The notes: generated by a model from the letters alone, not told the origin. A stretch of 64,000 bases of DNA from Bipolaris cookei (GCA_002286855.1 NRSV01000061.1:62001-126000); one strand, 5' to 3'. Positions 24,250 through 37,060 are shown, numbered from the stretch's first letter. Numbers and translations: made by a program.

Positions 24250-25373
24250 AACCGATTAGACGAGAAGCACGGTTTGGATCGTCAGTTTGGATCGTCTTGA
24301 ATGCTGTCGGATGCATTGTAGGCGACGAATCGTCTGGCAATAAGTGGAGGCGCAGGGGAAATGGCAGCCATGTGACGCTTTCAGCTTGACCGTTGGAGCC
24401 AAGCGCGCTAGTGTGTATATAGGCTAGCGGTAATGTGATGGTGAAATGTGACTGTGGGGGCCTAAACACCGCAAGTTGTAGTCTCATTACTTGGGATTGA
24501 CTATTATTTATCGATGAGACATGAGCTTGAAGTTTTTGCTGCCGTGAAAAAAATGAACAAATTGGTAAATTGCCTACATTCTTGAATCCTCTGTAAAATC
24601 TCCTCTACTACGAATATATCCTCCAACCGCCATCATCATACCCACAAAACTCTCCCCAAATCTCCATCACAAACCACGCACCAATCAGCCTCATCCTAAG
24701 ACATCCCCTCGACACCCAGCCGCACCTCAACTCTTACAAATATAGCACCACCCTCCTTCTCCACACATGCAGGAACAACAACAAAAAAACAAGCCAAACC
24801 CGCCCAGCCTGCCCAAACAAGGGCCCATCATCAGTCTTTCAGCCACCCCTCCCCCTGATTGGTCCATCTAGCCCATCCACACCCCCCAGCTCCCCGCAAA
24901 ACAGGTCCAGCAAGCGATATACGCGAAGCGCACACGCAGAAAATCTGCCTTGTCCCCCCCCTCCCCTTCCACATACTCGCATATAGCGATGGGCAAAAAA
25001 ACGGCCAACTAATTTAAAAAAAACTACTACTAGCAATATATGCATTCTGTAGTTCAGTGACCAATCTGCTGGACTGGCACAAAGGACAAGGAACCAGTCA
25101 AGATGCCTTGTTGGCAGCCAAGGAAAACGAGGATGGAAGTAGGCGCAGGGTGGCTGAGGGACCTTGGAGAGGGGGAGGGGAGCCTAGGGATGGAAGCTAC
25201 TGTCTAGGCAGGACCTAAGGTCGATAGCTACATAACATAGCCGAAGGACTAAGTAGATATCAAGGAGGTGGATATAATATATAAACCCTCCCTCCTACTC
25301 CCCCTATCCCCCATCTCCTCCCAAACCAACACCTTCTTCCCCCCCTATCCAATCTATCCATACAACCTTCAAA
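24250..25373. other. Divergent intergenic region
   Basis: Promoters of the HET gene and the GPI-type protein gene; pyrimidine-rich near 25300-25370. No gene seen. Confidence 0.55.
25278..25285 (+). promoter_or_regulatory. TATA box of the GPI-type cysteine-rich protein gene
   Basis: TATATAAA 89 bp before ATG 25374, followed by a C/T-rich leader typical of highly expressed fungal genes. Confidence 0.55.
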
Positions 25374-26211
25374 ATGCACATCCCACACCTAACCCTCACC
25401 CTAAGCCTCCTCACCACCTCCTCCCTCGCCCTCTCACACCCCGCCTCCTTCGCCGCAATGCTCAAGCGCGGCTCCGCGCTCGCAAAGCGCCAGGGCTACT
25501 ACCCCAGTAGCGACCTGTGCAACGGGTCTGGCACTACCTGCGCTGAAATCTGTGGCGCAGACACGGTGGAATGTCCGTCTGATGGCACGATACTGAGTTG
25601 TCATTCGACGACAGATGGAAGTCATTGTTGTACAGATGGGACTGGGAGTACGTCTTCTCTACTATTTTCCAAGGTCTTGAGTGATATAAGAGCGAGAAGC
25701 TAACGATGGTAAAATAGATGCATGCGGTCCAGGCGACTACTGCACAAATGACGGCCGAGGTCAGACTTATTGCTGCCCGGAGAACCTCAATGCAGAAGAG
25801 TGTGCGAGGGAATTTGGGCTTGATGGTCCGTTGATTCCGGATTCGGCAGAGACTACTACGGTTGCTGCGTCGACGGGTGTGCCTGAGTCGGTTGTTGTGC
25901 CTACGCCTACGGAGACGGTGGCGCCTGATACGACGGTGGAAAGTGTGGCGGAGACGGAGACGCAGACGGAGACGCAGACAGAGACAGAGACGTCGGCGGT
26001 ATTGGTGTCGTCGACGTCAACGACGAGGGTGAGTTCGACGAGGACGACAGAGGTGCCGAGTGTGGTGCTTCCTACGATTGCGTCGTCGTCTAGGTTGCCG
26101 AATGCTACAAGTACTGGTCCGGGACTACCTCAGTTCACGGGCGGTGCAGCGAAGATTGTTGGAGCTGGGGCTGTAGTGTTTGCTGCTGTTGCTGGGCTGG
26201 TTGTTTTGTAG
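25374..26211 (+). CDS. GPI-anchor-type secreted cysteine-rich protein
   Basis: Exons 25374-25647 and 25718-26211 (70-bp intron) give 255 residues. An N-terminal signal peptide (residues 1-20) is followed by two dibasic sites, KR at 31-32 and 38-39, suggesting Kex2 removal of a short propeptide. Residues 45-135 hold about 12 cysteines in pairs (ICGADTVECPSDG, SHCCTDG, QTYCCPENL), resembling small disulfide-rich surface modules. A Thr/Ser/Glu stalk follows with ETQTETQTETET repeats, likely O-glycosylated. The C-terminus has a hydrophobic tail of about 20 residues after a small-residue stretch (FTGGAAK), the layout of a GPI-anchor signal. It therefore probably sits on the plasma membrane or wall. 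The module family is not recognised; the function is unknown. Confidence 0.85.
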
Positions 26212-26944
26212 TTTAATATCCTCATTGAGATGGAGCTGTCGTACTTCAAGCTCATGTATCATGATCTATTCGAGGTTGGAGCTGTATCTCATGTTCTATG
26301 TGGGGAGGAATTTGTATGTAGTATATCAATGTAACGCCAGTCATGTTTGAATACTTCTTTCACATTTCTTCACCCTTCGGCTCTTATGCATGTATCCCCT
26401 ATTCCAGTCTTTACCCATTCGCGTGTTGGTATACGCAATATTACCGCACCATAGCATACAATATCAGTAACATGGCCATTGTAACTCATCAATGTCTGAT
26501 GTCGAGTTAAGAGAAGAAAAGAAAGAAGACATTCTCGTCTCGCCTCTGTCCTTTGCAGAGAAACCAGCCAGTGACAGTAAAACGCCTAGGCTATGCAGAA
26601 CATAGGAAAAGAAACAAGACTTGCAAGACGTCTATATCAATGCTTTGCCCAGCCGCCTGAAATCTAAATGACAATGCCACCCCGCTTTGCAAGAAACCCC
26701 CCAATTTTGCTTGCCCGAGGCAGCGTCTGGATAACACCTAGCGCCAGTATGCATGTTAGGACAAAAGGAAAAAGGAAAAAGATACTTAAAGAGAGAAACC
26801 AAACGCCTAGTCTCGCTGGGGTGACCAGATTAAAACAATAGCCATGCTGTATCTCTAAACACCCGTCCATCCCCTCCGTCTTCTGACCTGTGTCAGGTAT
26901 CCGCAATCACCCGCTGGAAAGTCGACACCAGCCACAACAGCCTT
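26212..26944. other. Convergent intergenic region
   Basis: 3' flanks of two convergent genes; a short minus-strand frame with a hydrophobic stretch at 26664-26906 lies in the likely 3' UTR of the kinase gene and is not supported as a gene. Confidence 0.5.
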
Positions 26945-29900
26945 CTAATCCGCAGTCGCTTTACGCACCGGGGTACTCAATTCCCCGCCACTAGTCTCTC
27001 TCCTACGCCTTACTATTTGAAGTCGCGGAAGAGGCGGTGCAGCGTTTGTTGGTATCGGAGTTGGCGTTCCGTTTACGGGAGCATCATTTTCACCAACGGT
27101 ACTTTGTCGTCTCCTATTTACTGCTTCACTGAGACGTCCCTGGCGGGCTTTAGGGAGGCGAGAGTTGGATTTACTGTTGGAGTTGTTGGCTTCTATACGA
27201 GCGAGCGAAGACGCAGCGTCACGAGACGGTGGGCGAGATGGTGTGCGGGCTGCAGCAGGTGTGCCCGGAACAGCAGCAAAGGAAGTGGAGCTGCGTGCTA
27301 AAGCGGGCGGTTTAGAACGACCAGAAGATGGAGGAAAGACGGTGGTGGGGTCTTCGGCGAGATCCCACATTCCGTTCGAGGATTGAGAGCGTGTGATGCG
27401 GTCGCGTCCACTGCCCAATGATGTAGGGGTGCCATTCATAGGCGGCAACATGAATGTGTTCTTGAGAGAATTTGGCGTAGGTGGTGTCAGTCCCATACCG
27501 CTGCCAATCATAGTAGAACCTGTGCTTGAGCCGGAGCCGTCACGTCGACCAGCTGAAGAAGTAGGACGCCGTAAATTCAGATTAGTGGTAGATGCGCGAC
27601 TGAGACTCCGCTTGCCGTTAGAGCCTTTGTTGATACCCGAGAGCTCAACCTCATCGCAAGCCCGGACAAGCTCTTCAGCCATTTGCCTCACTAGCACGGC
27701 AGCGTCGTGTTCCATAAGCCAGGTGATGCGCTCATAGCAGCCAAAAGCACGCACGAGCCAGCATCCTTCATCTTTTGCATCGCAGATTGTGCGAAGAATA
27801 CGAAGAAAGTTGAGACGCGTTACAGCATCCTTGTGCCCAAGCTTCTGTTCAGTCCGACTGAAGATCTCTGGCACGGCAAGCGAAGCGGCGATAGGTGGTG
27901 ATAAACGGACTACCTTCTGTAAAGGCTCAAGCATGTTCTCAAATGTGGAGTGCGGCAGATCGGCAGAGGTGTATGCAGAGATGACGGCAGCCGTAAAGTT
28001 CGATTGAGGAGAAAGGAGGTATTGCTCGACGCGAGCTGTCTCTTCCTGAAGCCTGTGTGATTGTTAGCCTACTACACGCAACTGGTGTACGATGGGATGG
28101 TACGTACCAAACAAAGATGGCATCCAGGGCAGTCACAGCCCAATTGCGGTCGCCCAACAGTGATACGTAAAATGCAAGACCCTTTGCATCCCACAGCATC
28201 TTACGCGCTACCTTACCAGAGTTGACCATCTCTAGTAGCACAGGCAAGGCAAACTCCTTGAGCGGTCCGCCTTCACGCACAACATCTTTGAGCAAGGGAA
28301 TGATGTCGGACAAGGCAGCCTCCTCCTGTCTGCTCTTATTGTGTCGACACAAGTTGTACATTGTGTTGAGGATCTGATTCGAAATTTCGCGGTGGAAAGG
28401 CGGTAGCCGTTTAGGGTCAAATGTAGATCGACTTTGGCTGCGATTCAATGCGTCCTTTTGTCGAGTAGACTTTAGCAGGTCGATAAGGATGTCGATGGCA
28501 TTGGAGTTTTGGAGGGCTTCGTGGGTAGAAGAGAGGGAGCTCAGGTTCTTGATGAATTTGAGCATTGTGATTTGATGTGGTGGAGCCATTTTGCGAAGGT
28601 CTTTGAGAACGCCTGCGATTGTTAGTCGTGTTGCAAATTGTCACTAACGAGAATGAATTACGCTTTAGAATCATCCGATCCGCCACGAGATCCTTGACAT
28701 GGCTCTCTGCCTGCGAGAAGATGAGGAAGATCTGAACGATTCTACCCACAATGAGTCGTGCAACCTCGCCATCTTCCTCAACCATACGGTTCAAGACTAA
28801 GCTGAGCGGGTACAGCACGCTCGATCTTGAGAATATACGGCAAAAGTCGTTCTTTGGCGTTGGCCCCTGCAGTTCAAACACACCATAAACACCATTAACA
28901 CCAATGAGCACCAGGTCGCGTTCAGCGTCGATATCCTCTTCCAGAAATTCGACGAGCACATTAATACCTCCACATCCAATGAACATTTGCAATGTCAGGG
29001 TGCTTGTCTGGTACATCTGTCGTACAAATGCTGCAGCTTCTTTCCGAATATCACTTGGAAATTTCTTGGAGGCAAAGTAGCAGATTGTTGGGATTCCTCC
29101 AAGGAAGGACAAACTCTCTTGCGACTCAGCGTCTTCTAGGATAATGAGGTTGATGATCTTCAGGAGCGGTAAGACTACTTCGTTGTGTGGCCGGGTTCCG
29201 AGGATTTCCAAGATGGGCAGCATACCATGGCTTCGCAGGATGATTGATCGTTTGTCTGGTGATTCATGCAGTACTTGCAGTAATTGGTCTGCAATCTCAA
29301 GAAGCTCATCGTCTGGCTGGCTGGTCTTCAAGCAGCCGACGAGGCCTTCTGTCATCTTTGTCAGTCGGTCATCCCGGTCGCGGGCAACGTTGTTCTCTAG
29401 GTTGATGTTGTCAAGGCCTTCATCCAGGTTGGCAAATGGATCAAGATCATCTTCGTCGGCAATGGTGAACGAGCTTGCCATTTTCGATGTAATCATGGCA
29501 AGACTGCTGTGTTCACTTCCACTGTCGCTTTCGGCTCGAGTAGGGTTAGCAAGACGACCTTTGATGTCACCAAAGACGTCTGAGAAATCATCTCCTTCGT
29601 CCTCGGCATACTTCTGAATTTCAATTTCAGATTGTGTTCGGTGCAACTTGCGATTCGACGTCGAACTCGATGATCGTTGGTGAATGTTTCCATTTGGCTT
29701 CAAGTCTCGTGTTGACTTTGGGCCTGCCCTCAAGTCGCTTGGATGGAAGAGTCGGGGAGAGAAATTATCAGAGGGCAAGTTGTTGGCAGCAGCAGCTTGC
29801 TTGGGCTGCATAGCCGGCGGCTGAGCATACTGCATTGACGCCAATTTGCGTGCAAAGGCATTCTCGTCAGCTGGCATAAGATCCGAATAGTCTTCAATAG

Positions 29901-31692
29901 TATCTTCACGGAAAAGCTGGCTGGGCCGCGCTGGGGCTGCAGTCCTCGGCCTTGGAGGCTGCGTAGACCGAGGTGTTGCCCGAAGGAATGCCGTTCTTGG
30001 CTGCACCTCATGCCTATCCTCAAACTCTGAATCGGTGGCACTCGATGTTGACCTTGAAGATCGGCCAGTGCTGCTAGCTTTGCCGTTTGCTCTGTTCGCT
30101 CTTTCGCTTGCTCTCTGGCCCGGCGCTTTTGGAAGACTCTGATACTGTTGCATGCTCTTTGGGCTCTTGACCGTAGCTTCTCCGTCTCCAAAATCCGCCG
30201 TTTCAGTGACCGACTCGAAACTGGCAAAGGCTTTCAGCCTGTCGCCCGAGAAAAGACCACCAAAGTTATCCTGGGGCTTGAGGTGCGGCATCTGTAGGGC
30301 GCGGGGAGATATGCTTTCAGCAAAATCCTTGTCCCAATTATCGTCATGATCTAACTCGGGAGAACGAAATGATTCTGCGGTAGGTCTGTGCTTTGATATG
30401 TTGAGGTTGACATTGACCGCTGCCCTACGGGACACTGCACCGGGACCGTTTGCTGCTGATGGAGAGGACCTATGTACACCAGAAAGGCGAGAAGTCCTAC
30501 GCAGTGAATTGGGCGACTTTAGGGCTTCATTCCACTCTTGCACGGACTTGACTGCTTCTTGGTATTCGGTAGGTTTTGTAGGTACCGCAGGGACAGTGCG
30601 CTTGGCGCTGAGGATCCACGGATGCTTGAGAAGACGTTTGGCAGAGATGCGGAGTGTGGGGTTCTTCTGGAAGCACTCCATGAGAAATTCACGCAGAAGC
30701 TGCAAGGGTTAGCACGCGGACGTTTCAGGGTAGCAGGGACTGCAAAGGGTTTACTGACTGGAGACGCGCTGCCAGGGATTGGCGGGTGCTCGTCATTGAC
30801 GATTCGGAATAGGGCCTGCATAGGCTGTAGTTTGTGGTACGGCGGCTTTCCCTCTATCAGCTCGATGACGGTACATCCCAGGCTCCATATGTCTGACGAA
30901 GTGGTGGCGCCAGAAAGTTCAATGACTTCTGGGGCCATCCAGTAGGGCGTGCCCACAACACTCGACTGGTCTAAACCCGACTGCTTTGTTGCTACACCAA
31001 AATCGGCCAGTTTGACCAAGCCCTCTTTTGTTGTTAGAATATTGGCGCCCTTGATGTCTCGGTGTATGACACCCTGCTCGTGCAGGTAGAGGAGTCCGTG
31101 CAGGACCTGGGACATGTAGAGCGCGACGAGGTTCTCGGGGAATTTTCCAAAGTTTTTGCAGATGCTGTGCAACGATCCATTCTCACAGTATCTGGACATA
31201 TTAGCACTTGGCGCAGTGCAAAGCCAACAAATTGGGCAATGCTTACTCCAGAATAATGTACAGGCTCTCTGAACTCCTCACGAAGCCGTGGTACTTGACA
31301 ATGTTGGGGTGGTTAAGGTTCTTGAGCAGGTCAATTTCCATCTCCATGTTCTTAAGATCTGCGGCGCCTAGATTTTCGAGGCGGACCTGCTTGATGGCGA
31401 CCGTCTCGCCGGTGCCCCAATTGAGGGCGCGGTAGACGCTGCCAAAGGCGCCCTTGCCCAAGCAGTCGCCCAACTGGTAGTCCTTGAGGCCGGCGACATC
31501 TTGGGCGGCTTTTTGGGCAGTGCCTTCTCTGCTTGGGCGCTGGTCGCGGTCGCGGTCGCGAGGATGGCCATTGTGATTGGACGAGGAGGATGACGAGGGC
31601 TTCTTGGAGTGGCCTCCGGGCGTTGTGGACGAGGGATGCGAGGAGCGCGAGTTGGAGGGCGCATGCGAGGGCCTGGGCGGATGTGAGACCAT
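26945..31692 (-). CDS. sepH: Septation initiation protein kinase SepH/Cdc7-type
   Basis: Five exons (31692-31247, 31191-30759, 30699-28662, 28612-28108, 28052-26945; introns 55, 59, 49 and 55 bp) give 1509 residues. The kinase domain lies at about residues 67-325: GKGAFGSVY glycine loop, VAIKQV lysine, HRDIKGANIL catalytic loop, DFGVAT, and GTPYWMAPEV. It is the Cdc7 (fission yeast)/SepH (Aspergillus) Ste20-like kinase of the septation initiation network, acting at spindle pole bodies downstream of the Spg1 GTPase to start actin-ring assembly. After a long disordered Ser/Arg-rich middle, an armadillo-like helical region (from about residue 750, LLEIADQLLQVLHESPDKR onward) is the expected C-terminal half. 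All phases agree (2,0,1,2). One donor, GTCAGT at 30758, is unusual but is the only one that keeps the frame. Upstream lies a long repeat-rich leader. Confidence 0.93.
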
Positions 31693-33105
31693 AATGGCTT
31701 TGGGCGGCCGTGGTCCCAGTGCCAGCAGCTGGTGACGGCCTTTTCTTATGTCCGCGTCAAGTCCGTGGGCGGCTTGTCACGGGACTAGCAGGAGTCGTGG
31801 TCGAGGTAGGGCGGCGGTGGGTGGCTCGCTGCGGTGTGCATATCCTCGAGCAAGCTGCAGCAGGAACGGCGGGAGCAGCAGCAGAAGAGCAGCAACAACA
31901 ACAACAATGACAATGACAACCGTAATAACAGTAACGGCGTCAGGAACAGGAAGAGCCGTCGGCGGGCGTTGGCATTCAGGTCCCGACGACGACGACTACT
32001 ATTGCTGCTACTACCGCTACGGGTGTTGTTCGTCCATGCGCCGCTCGGCGTGGTTTGTTGGCGGGGTCCGTCGCACGCCCTGGCCGTGAAAGAGCAATTA
32101 TCAGTTGGGGATCCTGGCCGCGAAACACGCTTCCAGCCTGGCCAGCGAATCCCAAGGGCCGCTGCCGCCTGCCAGAGACGGCTGTCGTGGCTGCGCTTGG
32201 TCGCCCGGCTCTGTCAAATGTCGCTAGGCACGCGCGCAGTGCGAGGGCGGCGTCATGGGCGAGGGCGAGGGCGAGGATGAGGTTGAGATTGGCGTCGGGC
32301 AGACGAGGGCGAGGGGAAGGTGGAATGTCTTCCTTCCACCGCTCCATTGACGCCGTGTGCTGTGCCCGCCTACCCAGACCAGACCGCTACCCACTCCTCT
32401 GCATGCCCGCCCCCAGCACATGCGCCCACTTCGCTTGTGCTACTCGCCCGCCGTCCACTAATTACATATTACCTGCTTTGCTCTGCTCTGCTCTGCTCTG
32501 CCTAATTAGTACATGCCCAACCCGCGCATTCACGCCGTCCGTCTTGCTTGCTTTTCTTTTGCTCGTTTCCCGTACTGCATTTTTACTTTTGGCCTTCTGC
32601 AGGGCTCGCAACCTTGTCCACGCGTATTCACGTGCTTCTGCTCACCGTTCATGTACCTACATACTTACCTGCACAGTACACATGTGCATACAGGTGCAGG
32701 TACACACCAGCTGCCTCCCATGGCGTTTCATCCACTCGGCCCACTGCCCGTCATTGTCGCATCCAAGCACACTTCGCTCTCGTCAGCCATGTGTTATCAT
32801 ATCGCCGTCAACCTTGGCCTTATCGCGGGGAATGTGGGGAACCATGACTTTTGCTTTGGCCACCCGTCTGCCAATGCCAATCTGCACCAAACAGGAAACT
32901 TCATCCCGCTAAACACACACGACCCATACATGTCTTGTCACGCTTTGTACTCGATTGTCTCTCCCATGCTTCTGCCCTACGCTAGTTCACATCACGTAAC
33001 CCTCCAGCTAGTCGACTAGTACATGCGCATATCCACCTGCCATCCAACGCTTCACAGTGGCTCCGAGTCGCCCCAGCCCCTTATCCTTGTATCCTGGCCC
33101 CTGCC
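31693..33105. other. Long upstream region of sepH with simple repeats
   Basis: GC-rich and low in complexity near the sepH start. Bases 31873-31910 are CAG/CAA repeats and 32481-32500 are four CTCTG units. Long overlapping open frames on both strands here reflect composition, not genes. Probable 5' leader and promoter of sepH, then the 3' flank of the dehydrogenase gene. Confidence 0.55.
32481..32500. repeat. (CTCTG)n pentanucleotide repeat
   Basis: Four perfect CTCTG units in non-coding sequence. Confidence 0.85.
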
Positions 33106-34104
33106 TCACGAGCTAACAACGTTGAGCACGCCACCATCAACCGCCAGAATCTGCCCGTTGACATATGAGTTCTTGGTAAAGAATATGACGGCCTGAGCCA
33201 TCTCTGCATCGCTCCCGGCCCGTCCGTGTGGAACGTGGCCCTTCTCCTGGATCTTCTCGTCTGGCAAGTCACTCTTCTGCTGCTCGTCGCTCTCCTTTGC
33301 AGTCATTTCAGACGGGAAGTAACCTGGTGCAATGCTGTTCACGCGAATCCGAAGCTTCTGGAACTCGGCCGACATGAGCTTGCTCAAGTGCACCGTGCCG
33401 CCCTTGGCCGCGTTGTAGCTGAAATGGCCCTGCGCGTCCTTGATGATGCCCGACATTGAACTAATCACAATCACCGATGCAGACAGGTGCCCGTGAGTTT
33501 CGGTCCCAGCCTGCAAAAGCGGTAGCAGAACAACGGTAGAGAAGTACACGGCAGTCACGTCCGTCGTGTACGTATCCGCCCAGCCTTCGAAAGTCTCGTT
33601 GTCAAATAGCTTCTTTTTCATGTCCGTCGCCTTTTCCGCGTCTGGGATCGCCTTTTCGCCAGAAACCCCGGCAGACGCCACGAGCAGGTTGATGTACTTT
33701 TCCTTGGATGCTAGCTCCTGGTACATCCGCTCTAGGTCGTCCTTCTTCGTCACATCACAAGGCGAGAGGGGTATTATCTCGCCACCTTCATCGGGGTTGT
33801 GCGATTTGGCTGCCGTTTCAAGGGCTGTTCATTGAGTCAGCTGAGAGGTCTGATATCGCGACAATCTGAATAAGCTTTCTCATACCTTCTTGGCGACGAC
33901 CAGTAATGTACACCTTAACTCGATTGTCAGATATGCTTACCTACGTACGTTATGACGGAGACATACCTTTGCACCATTTGCAGCCAGTGCCTGGGCAGCC
34001 ATCAATCCAATGCCAGAACCCCCTCCAGTGACCACGCACACGTAGTCCTTGACGGAAAAGAGCTTCGCGACATTGAGATCGTCTGTGCTGGCTTTGGCAG
34101 GCAT
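33106..34104 (-). CDS. Short-chain dehydrogenase/reductase
   Basis: Three exons (34104-33967, 33913-33886, 33824-33106; introns 53 and 61 bp, the middle exon only 28 bases) give 294 residues, normal for a classical SDR. Visible features: dinucleotide-binding TGGGSGIG near residue 28, NNAG-equivalent VASAGV at about 105-110, active-site Ser region SSMSG at about 177-181, and catalytic YNAAK at 192-196. It ends with VNGQILAVDGG, the usual SDR C-terminal block. The substrate cannot be told from sequence; fungal relatives reduce ketones, polyols or lipid-linked carbonyls with NAD(P)H. It lies head to head with the AAA ATPase gene 590 bp away, so the two may share promoter elements. Confidence 0.92.
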
Positions 34105-34694
34105 GGTGAATGGTCGTGTTTGATTTTTTGTGCTGCTTAGGTTATCAAGTGTATTTTGAGATTTATGAATCGTTTTGAGAGCTGGGGGTGTAGAGAAAAA
34201 GTCAGCCTCAACACAGCAGAATGGCGTAGCAGTTTGCTTGGTGTTTTTGGTTTATGACGTACCTGTGTAAACAGCCCACCAGAGCTCAATTGGGATTAGG
34301 GCGAACTCTAGCGTGGTCTATGCTCTTTCCCTATCGAGCCACGGAGAATATTGCAGTTCAGACGCTTTGCACTCTTTGCCTCCAGCCCTCGCGTCGGAGC
34401 CATCCAATCAATTGCCAGCCGCGCTGTTGGTAGACAATCATTTTGGCTAGGGGTTCTCATCTGTTTGGTTGCGTCCTTCTTCAGTTTTTGCTGCGCCTCT
34501 TGTCACCCATTACTGGCATATTGTGAACTGCTGTCTATCGCTGTCAACATTCGCTACCTGCCATATACATACATTCACCTTCCCGGAAATTCATATCCGC
34601 TCCACATTTACCCTGGGGTACACATCTATGCAGCGCTCATCATACTCTTCGACAAGGAAGTTTTCATGAAAATTTGGCTTACGGCCGGGCCACC
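34105..34694. other. Bidirectional promoter region
   Basis: 590 bp between two divergently transcribed genes (dehydrogenase to the left, BCS1-like ATPase to the right). An open frame at 34351-34785 overlaps the ATPase start in another phase and is not considered real. Confidence 0.6.
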
Positions 34695-36618
34695 ATGGAG
34701 CCCCGGATATCTTCGCCTTCTCATGAGTGGAATTTTCCTTCTGTTGCATTCAGATCACATGATCAGATCTGGCCTGAACCACTAGATACTCCTGGATATG
34801 TTCCGCGTCATCTCAAGCGCGCCGCAACTGGCCAATTTCCGGTATTGGAGCTCATCCAGCGCCTGCTATACCGCCTTAAACCTAGTGGTATGGGTGAAGT
34901 GGAGAGAATACTTGCTCTAATTGGTTTATACCAAGCCTTGTACCCAGCTTACACATTTTTAAAAGACTTTTGTATGTGGATATGTACCGTACAAGTCACA
35001 ATCCCAGAAAGCGACCCTATGGCAAAGGAGATACTCGGTTGGATAGGCTCAGAAGTTATCACAAAAAGTCATTCACGAAGCGCTATGCTCGTCACTGGTG
35101 GTATGCAAGATTCTCATCAAACATCTCCCCGTGTAATGATGCCCTCTCCTCCAGGAGCAGCAACACACAAGAAAGATGATAGTGTCTTTTGTTTCTCACC
35201 GATTGGTACACGACTCTTCTGGATCGGGTTTCGCCCATTTATCTTCTCCCGCCGAGGTGTTCAAAGTTCCAGGAATAACACATTGATGTCTGGCAATACA
35301 ATCGACAATAGCGCTCAACTCCAAAGCGTAGTTACACTAGCAACTCTAGGATGGAGTCTCAAGCCATTACAAAATTTTGCAGAGATGTGCCATGACTTCA
35401 GGTTGAAGCACCTTACTGGTACCACCACAGTTTATTTTGCGGGCAATAGCCGCAACGATCCTTACGGGAACGGCTGGTATGTTTGACACACCAATCATGT
35501 CGAAGTTATCATCATTCACATTTCATAGGCAATCCGTATCCAAGGCTGTCCGCAAACTGGAAACCATTGACATGGACGAAGACATAAAATCCGATATCGT
35601 TCGAGACGCCGAGTACTACTACAGTGATGAGTCGTAAGTTTAGATTACGTCACGCCATGCACCCGTATCTAAACCAACTGTTTTAATCATGCGGACCAGA
35701 GCCAGATTTCATACTTATACTGTCTTAGGCGCGCCTTTTTTGCCGACTGCGGCATTCCTTATCGACGCGGATATCTCTTCTACGGACCTCCCGGCACTGG
35801 CAAGAGCTCTTTCAGCGCTGCACTCGCAGGACATCTGAGATGCGACATTTACCACATTAGTCTATCGAACGGTACCATCAGCGATGACACTCTCCATCGC
35901 CTCTTCTTGGGCCTTCCACGAAAATGCATCGTGGTCATTGAAGATATAGATTCCGCAGGTATCGGCCGCGAAAACACAGCTCCACGAAGAGCAGTACGCG
36001 AAGAGAGAATGTCACACTACATCCCCGCCCATACCCTCGAAACAGACGCCTTTGAAGAACTGCTACCTCGAAAACGTCCCACATCAACTTCATCCTCTCG
36101 CAACCTAGTCACTCTAAGCGGCCTTTTAAACGCCATCGACGGCAACGCTTCGCAAGAAGGTCGACTACTCATCATGACATCCAATGACCCCGACGCCCTC
36201 GACGCTGCCCTCACACGTCCCGGTCGCATAGACAAAAAAGTGTATTTCAGCAACATGACTAAAAGTGCCGGAAAGAGTATCTTTAAGCGTTTGATAGGGC
36301 GATCCGCCATGGCCTACAACTCAGGATTTACTGCGGCGCAGATTGGACAGTGGGCGGATGATTTTGCGGAAAAGGTGCCGTCAAATGTTTGTAAGTCGTA
36401 TGCAGTTGGTTATATTTCGGACGAAATAAGAAACTGATATGTGGACAGTTTCCCCAGCTCAAGTCCAAAACTTTCTTCAGGGCTGTCGTGGTGACCCGAT
36501 CAAGGCGTTGAACGATATTGAGGCATGGATTGCGGAGAACCGACCTTCACGTGTGGGTGAGGCGTTTGATAGTAAGTTCGACTTGTCGCTGTCAGGAAGT
36601 GAGCCAGACTCGGGGTAA
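34695..36618 (+). CDS. BCS1-like AAA ATPase
   Basis: Four exons (34695-35476, 35529-35633, 35729-36390, 36449-36618; introns 52, 95 and 58 bp) give 572 residues. The start is chosen for its ideal context CCACCATGG; it is the first ATG in frame. Residues about 85-285 match the BCS1 N-terminal region, then comes a complete AAA module: Walker A GPPGTGKSS (315-323), Walker B CIVVIEDIDSAG (about 366-377), and the sensor and Arg-finger region TSNDPDALDAALTRPGRID. Mitochondrial Bcs1 translocates folded Rieske protein across the inner membrane. This protein lacks the standard short Bcs1 N-terminus and has a longer loop inside the AAA domain (RENTAPRRAVREERM onward), so it belongs to the expanded filamentous-fungal Bcs1-like group whose substrates are mostly unknown. 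The last codons before TAA are uncertain because a GTAAG lies near 36570. Confidence 0.88.
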
Positions 36619-37060
36619 GTGGTGCTGGGTGAGGATGTGGATGAAAAGGTCTGACCAGGTGCCGCCGCTACGTACTCGGTCTGGTTAAACATGTATAATA
36701 TGTAAAGTACAAGCACATAAGCAAGGTAAGTATATGTACAATACTACTGTTGAAAGTCATAAAATGAGATAAAGCATCCATAGTACAAGCGCGATCAAGA
36801 CGAACTAAAAGACTAAAGTCTTAAGAGACAATACTCAACATAAAACTATATATTTGATTACTGATCTACATTTCCCTCATAACCCATATTAAATTACCAA
36901 CCGCTAATCTAAAGGAGTGCCATATTCATCCATTATCATACTCATCTTATCCTCTCACCCATTACACTATTCCTCCGCTTACCACTACCATCATTAAAAC
37001 AAAAAAAAACATTAAATCTGCCACCTTAAACAACAACAACCCCATAAGTACTCAGTTCAC
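36619..37060. other. Convergent intergenic region
   Basis: A/T-rich 3' flanks; no gene seen. Confidence 0.5.

Noticed and set aside
31710..33019. Several long plus-strand open frames (up to 285 codons) upstream of sepH
   Set aside because: They overlap in different frames across GC-rich repeat sequence, carry no domain and read as low-complexity; they follow from base composition.
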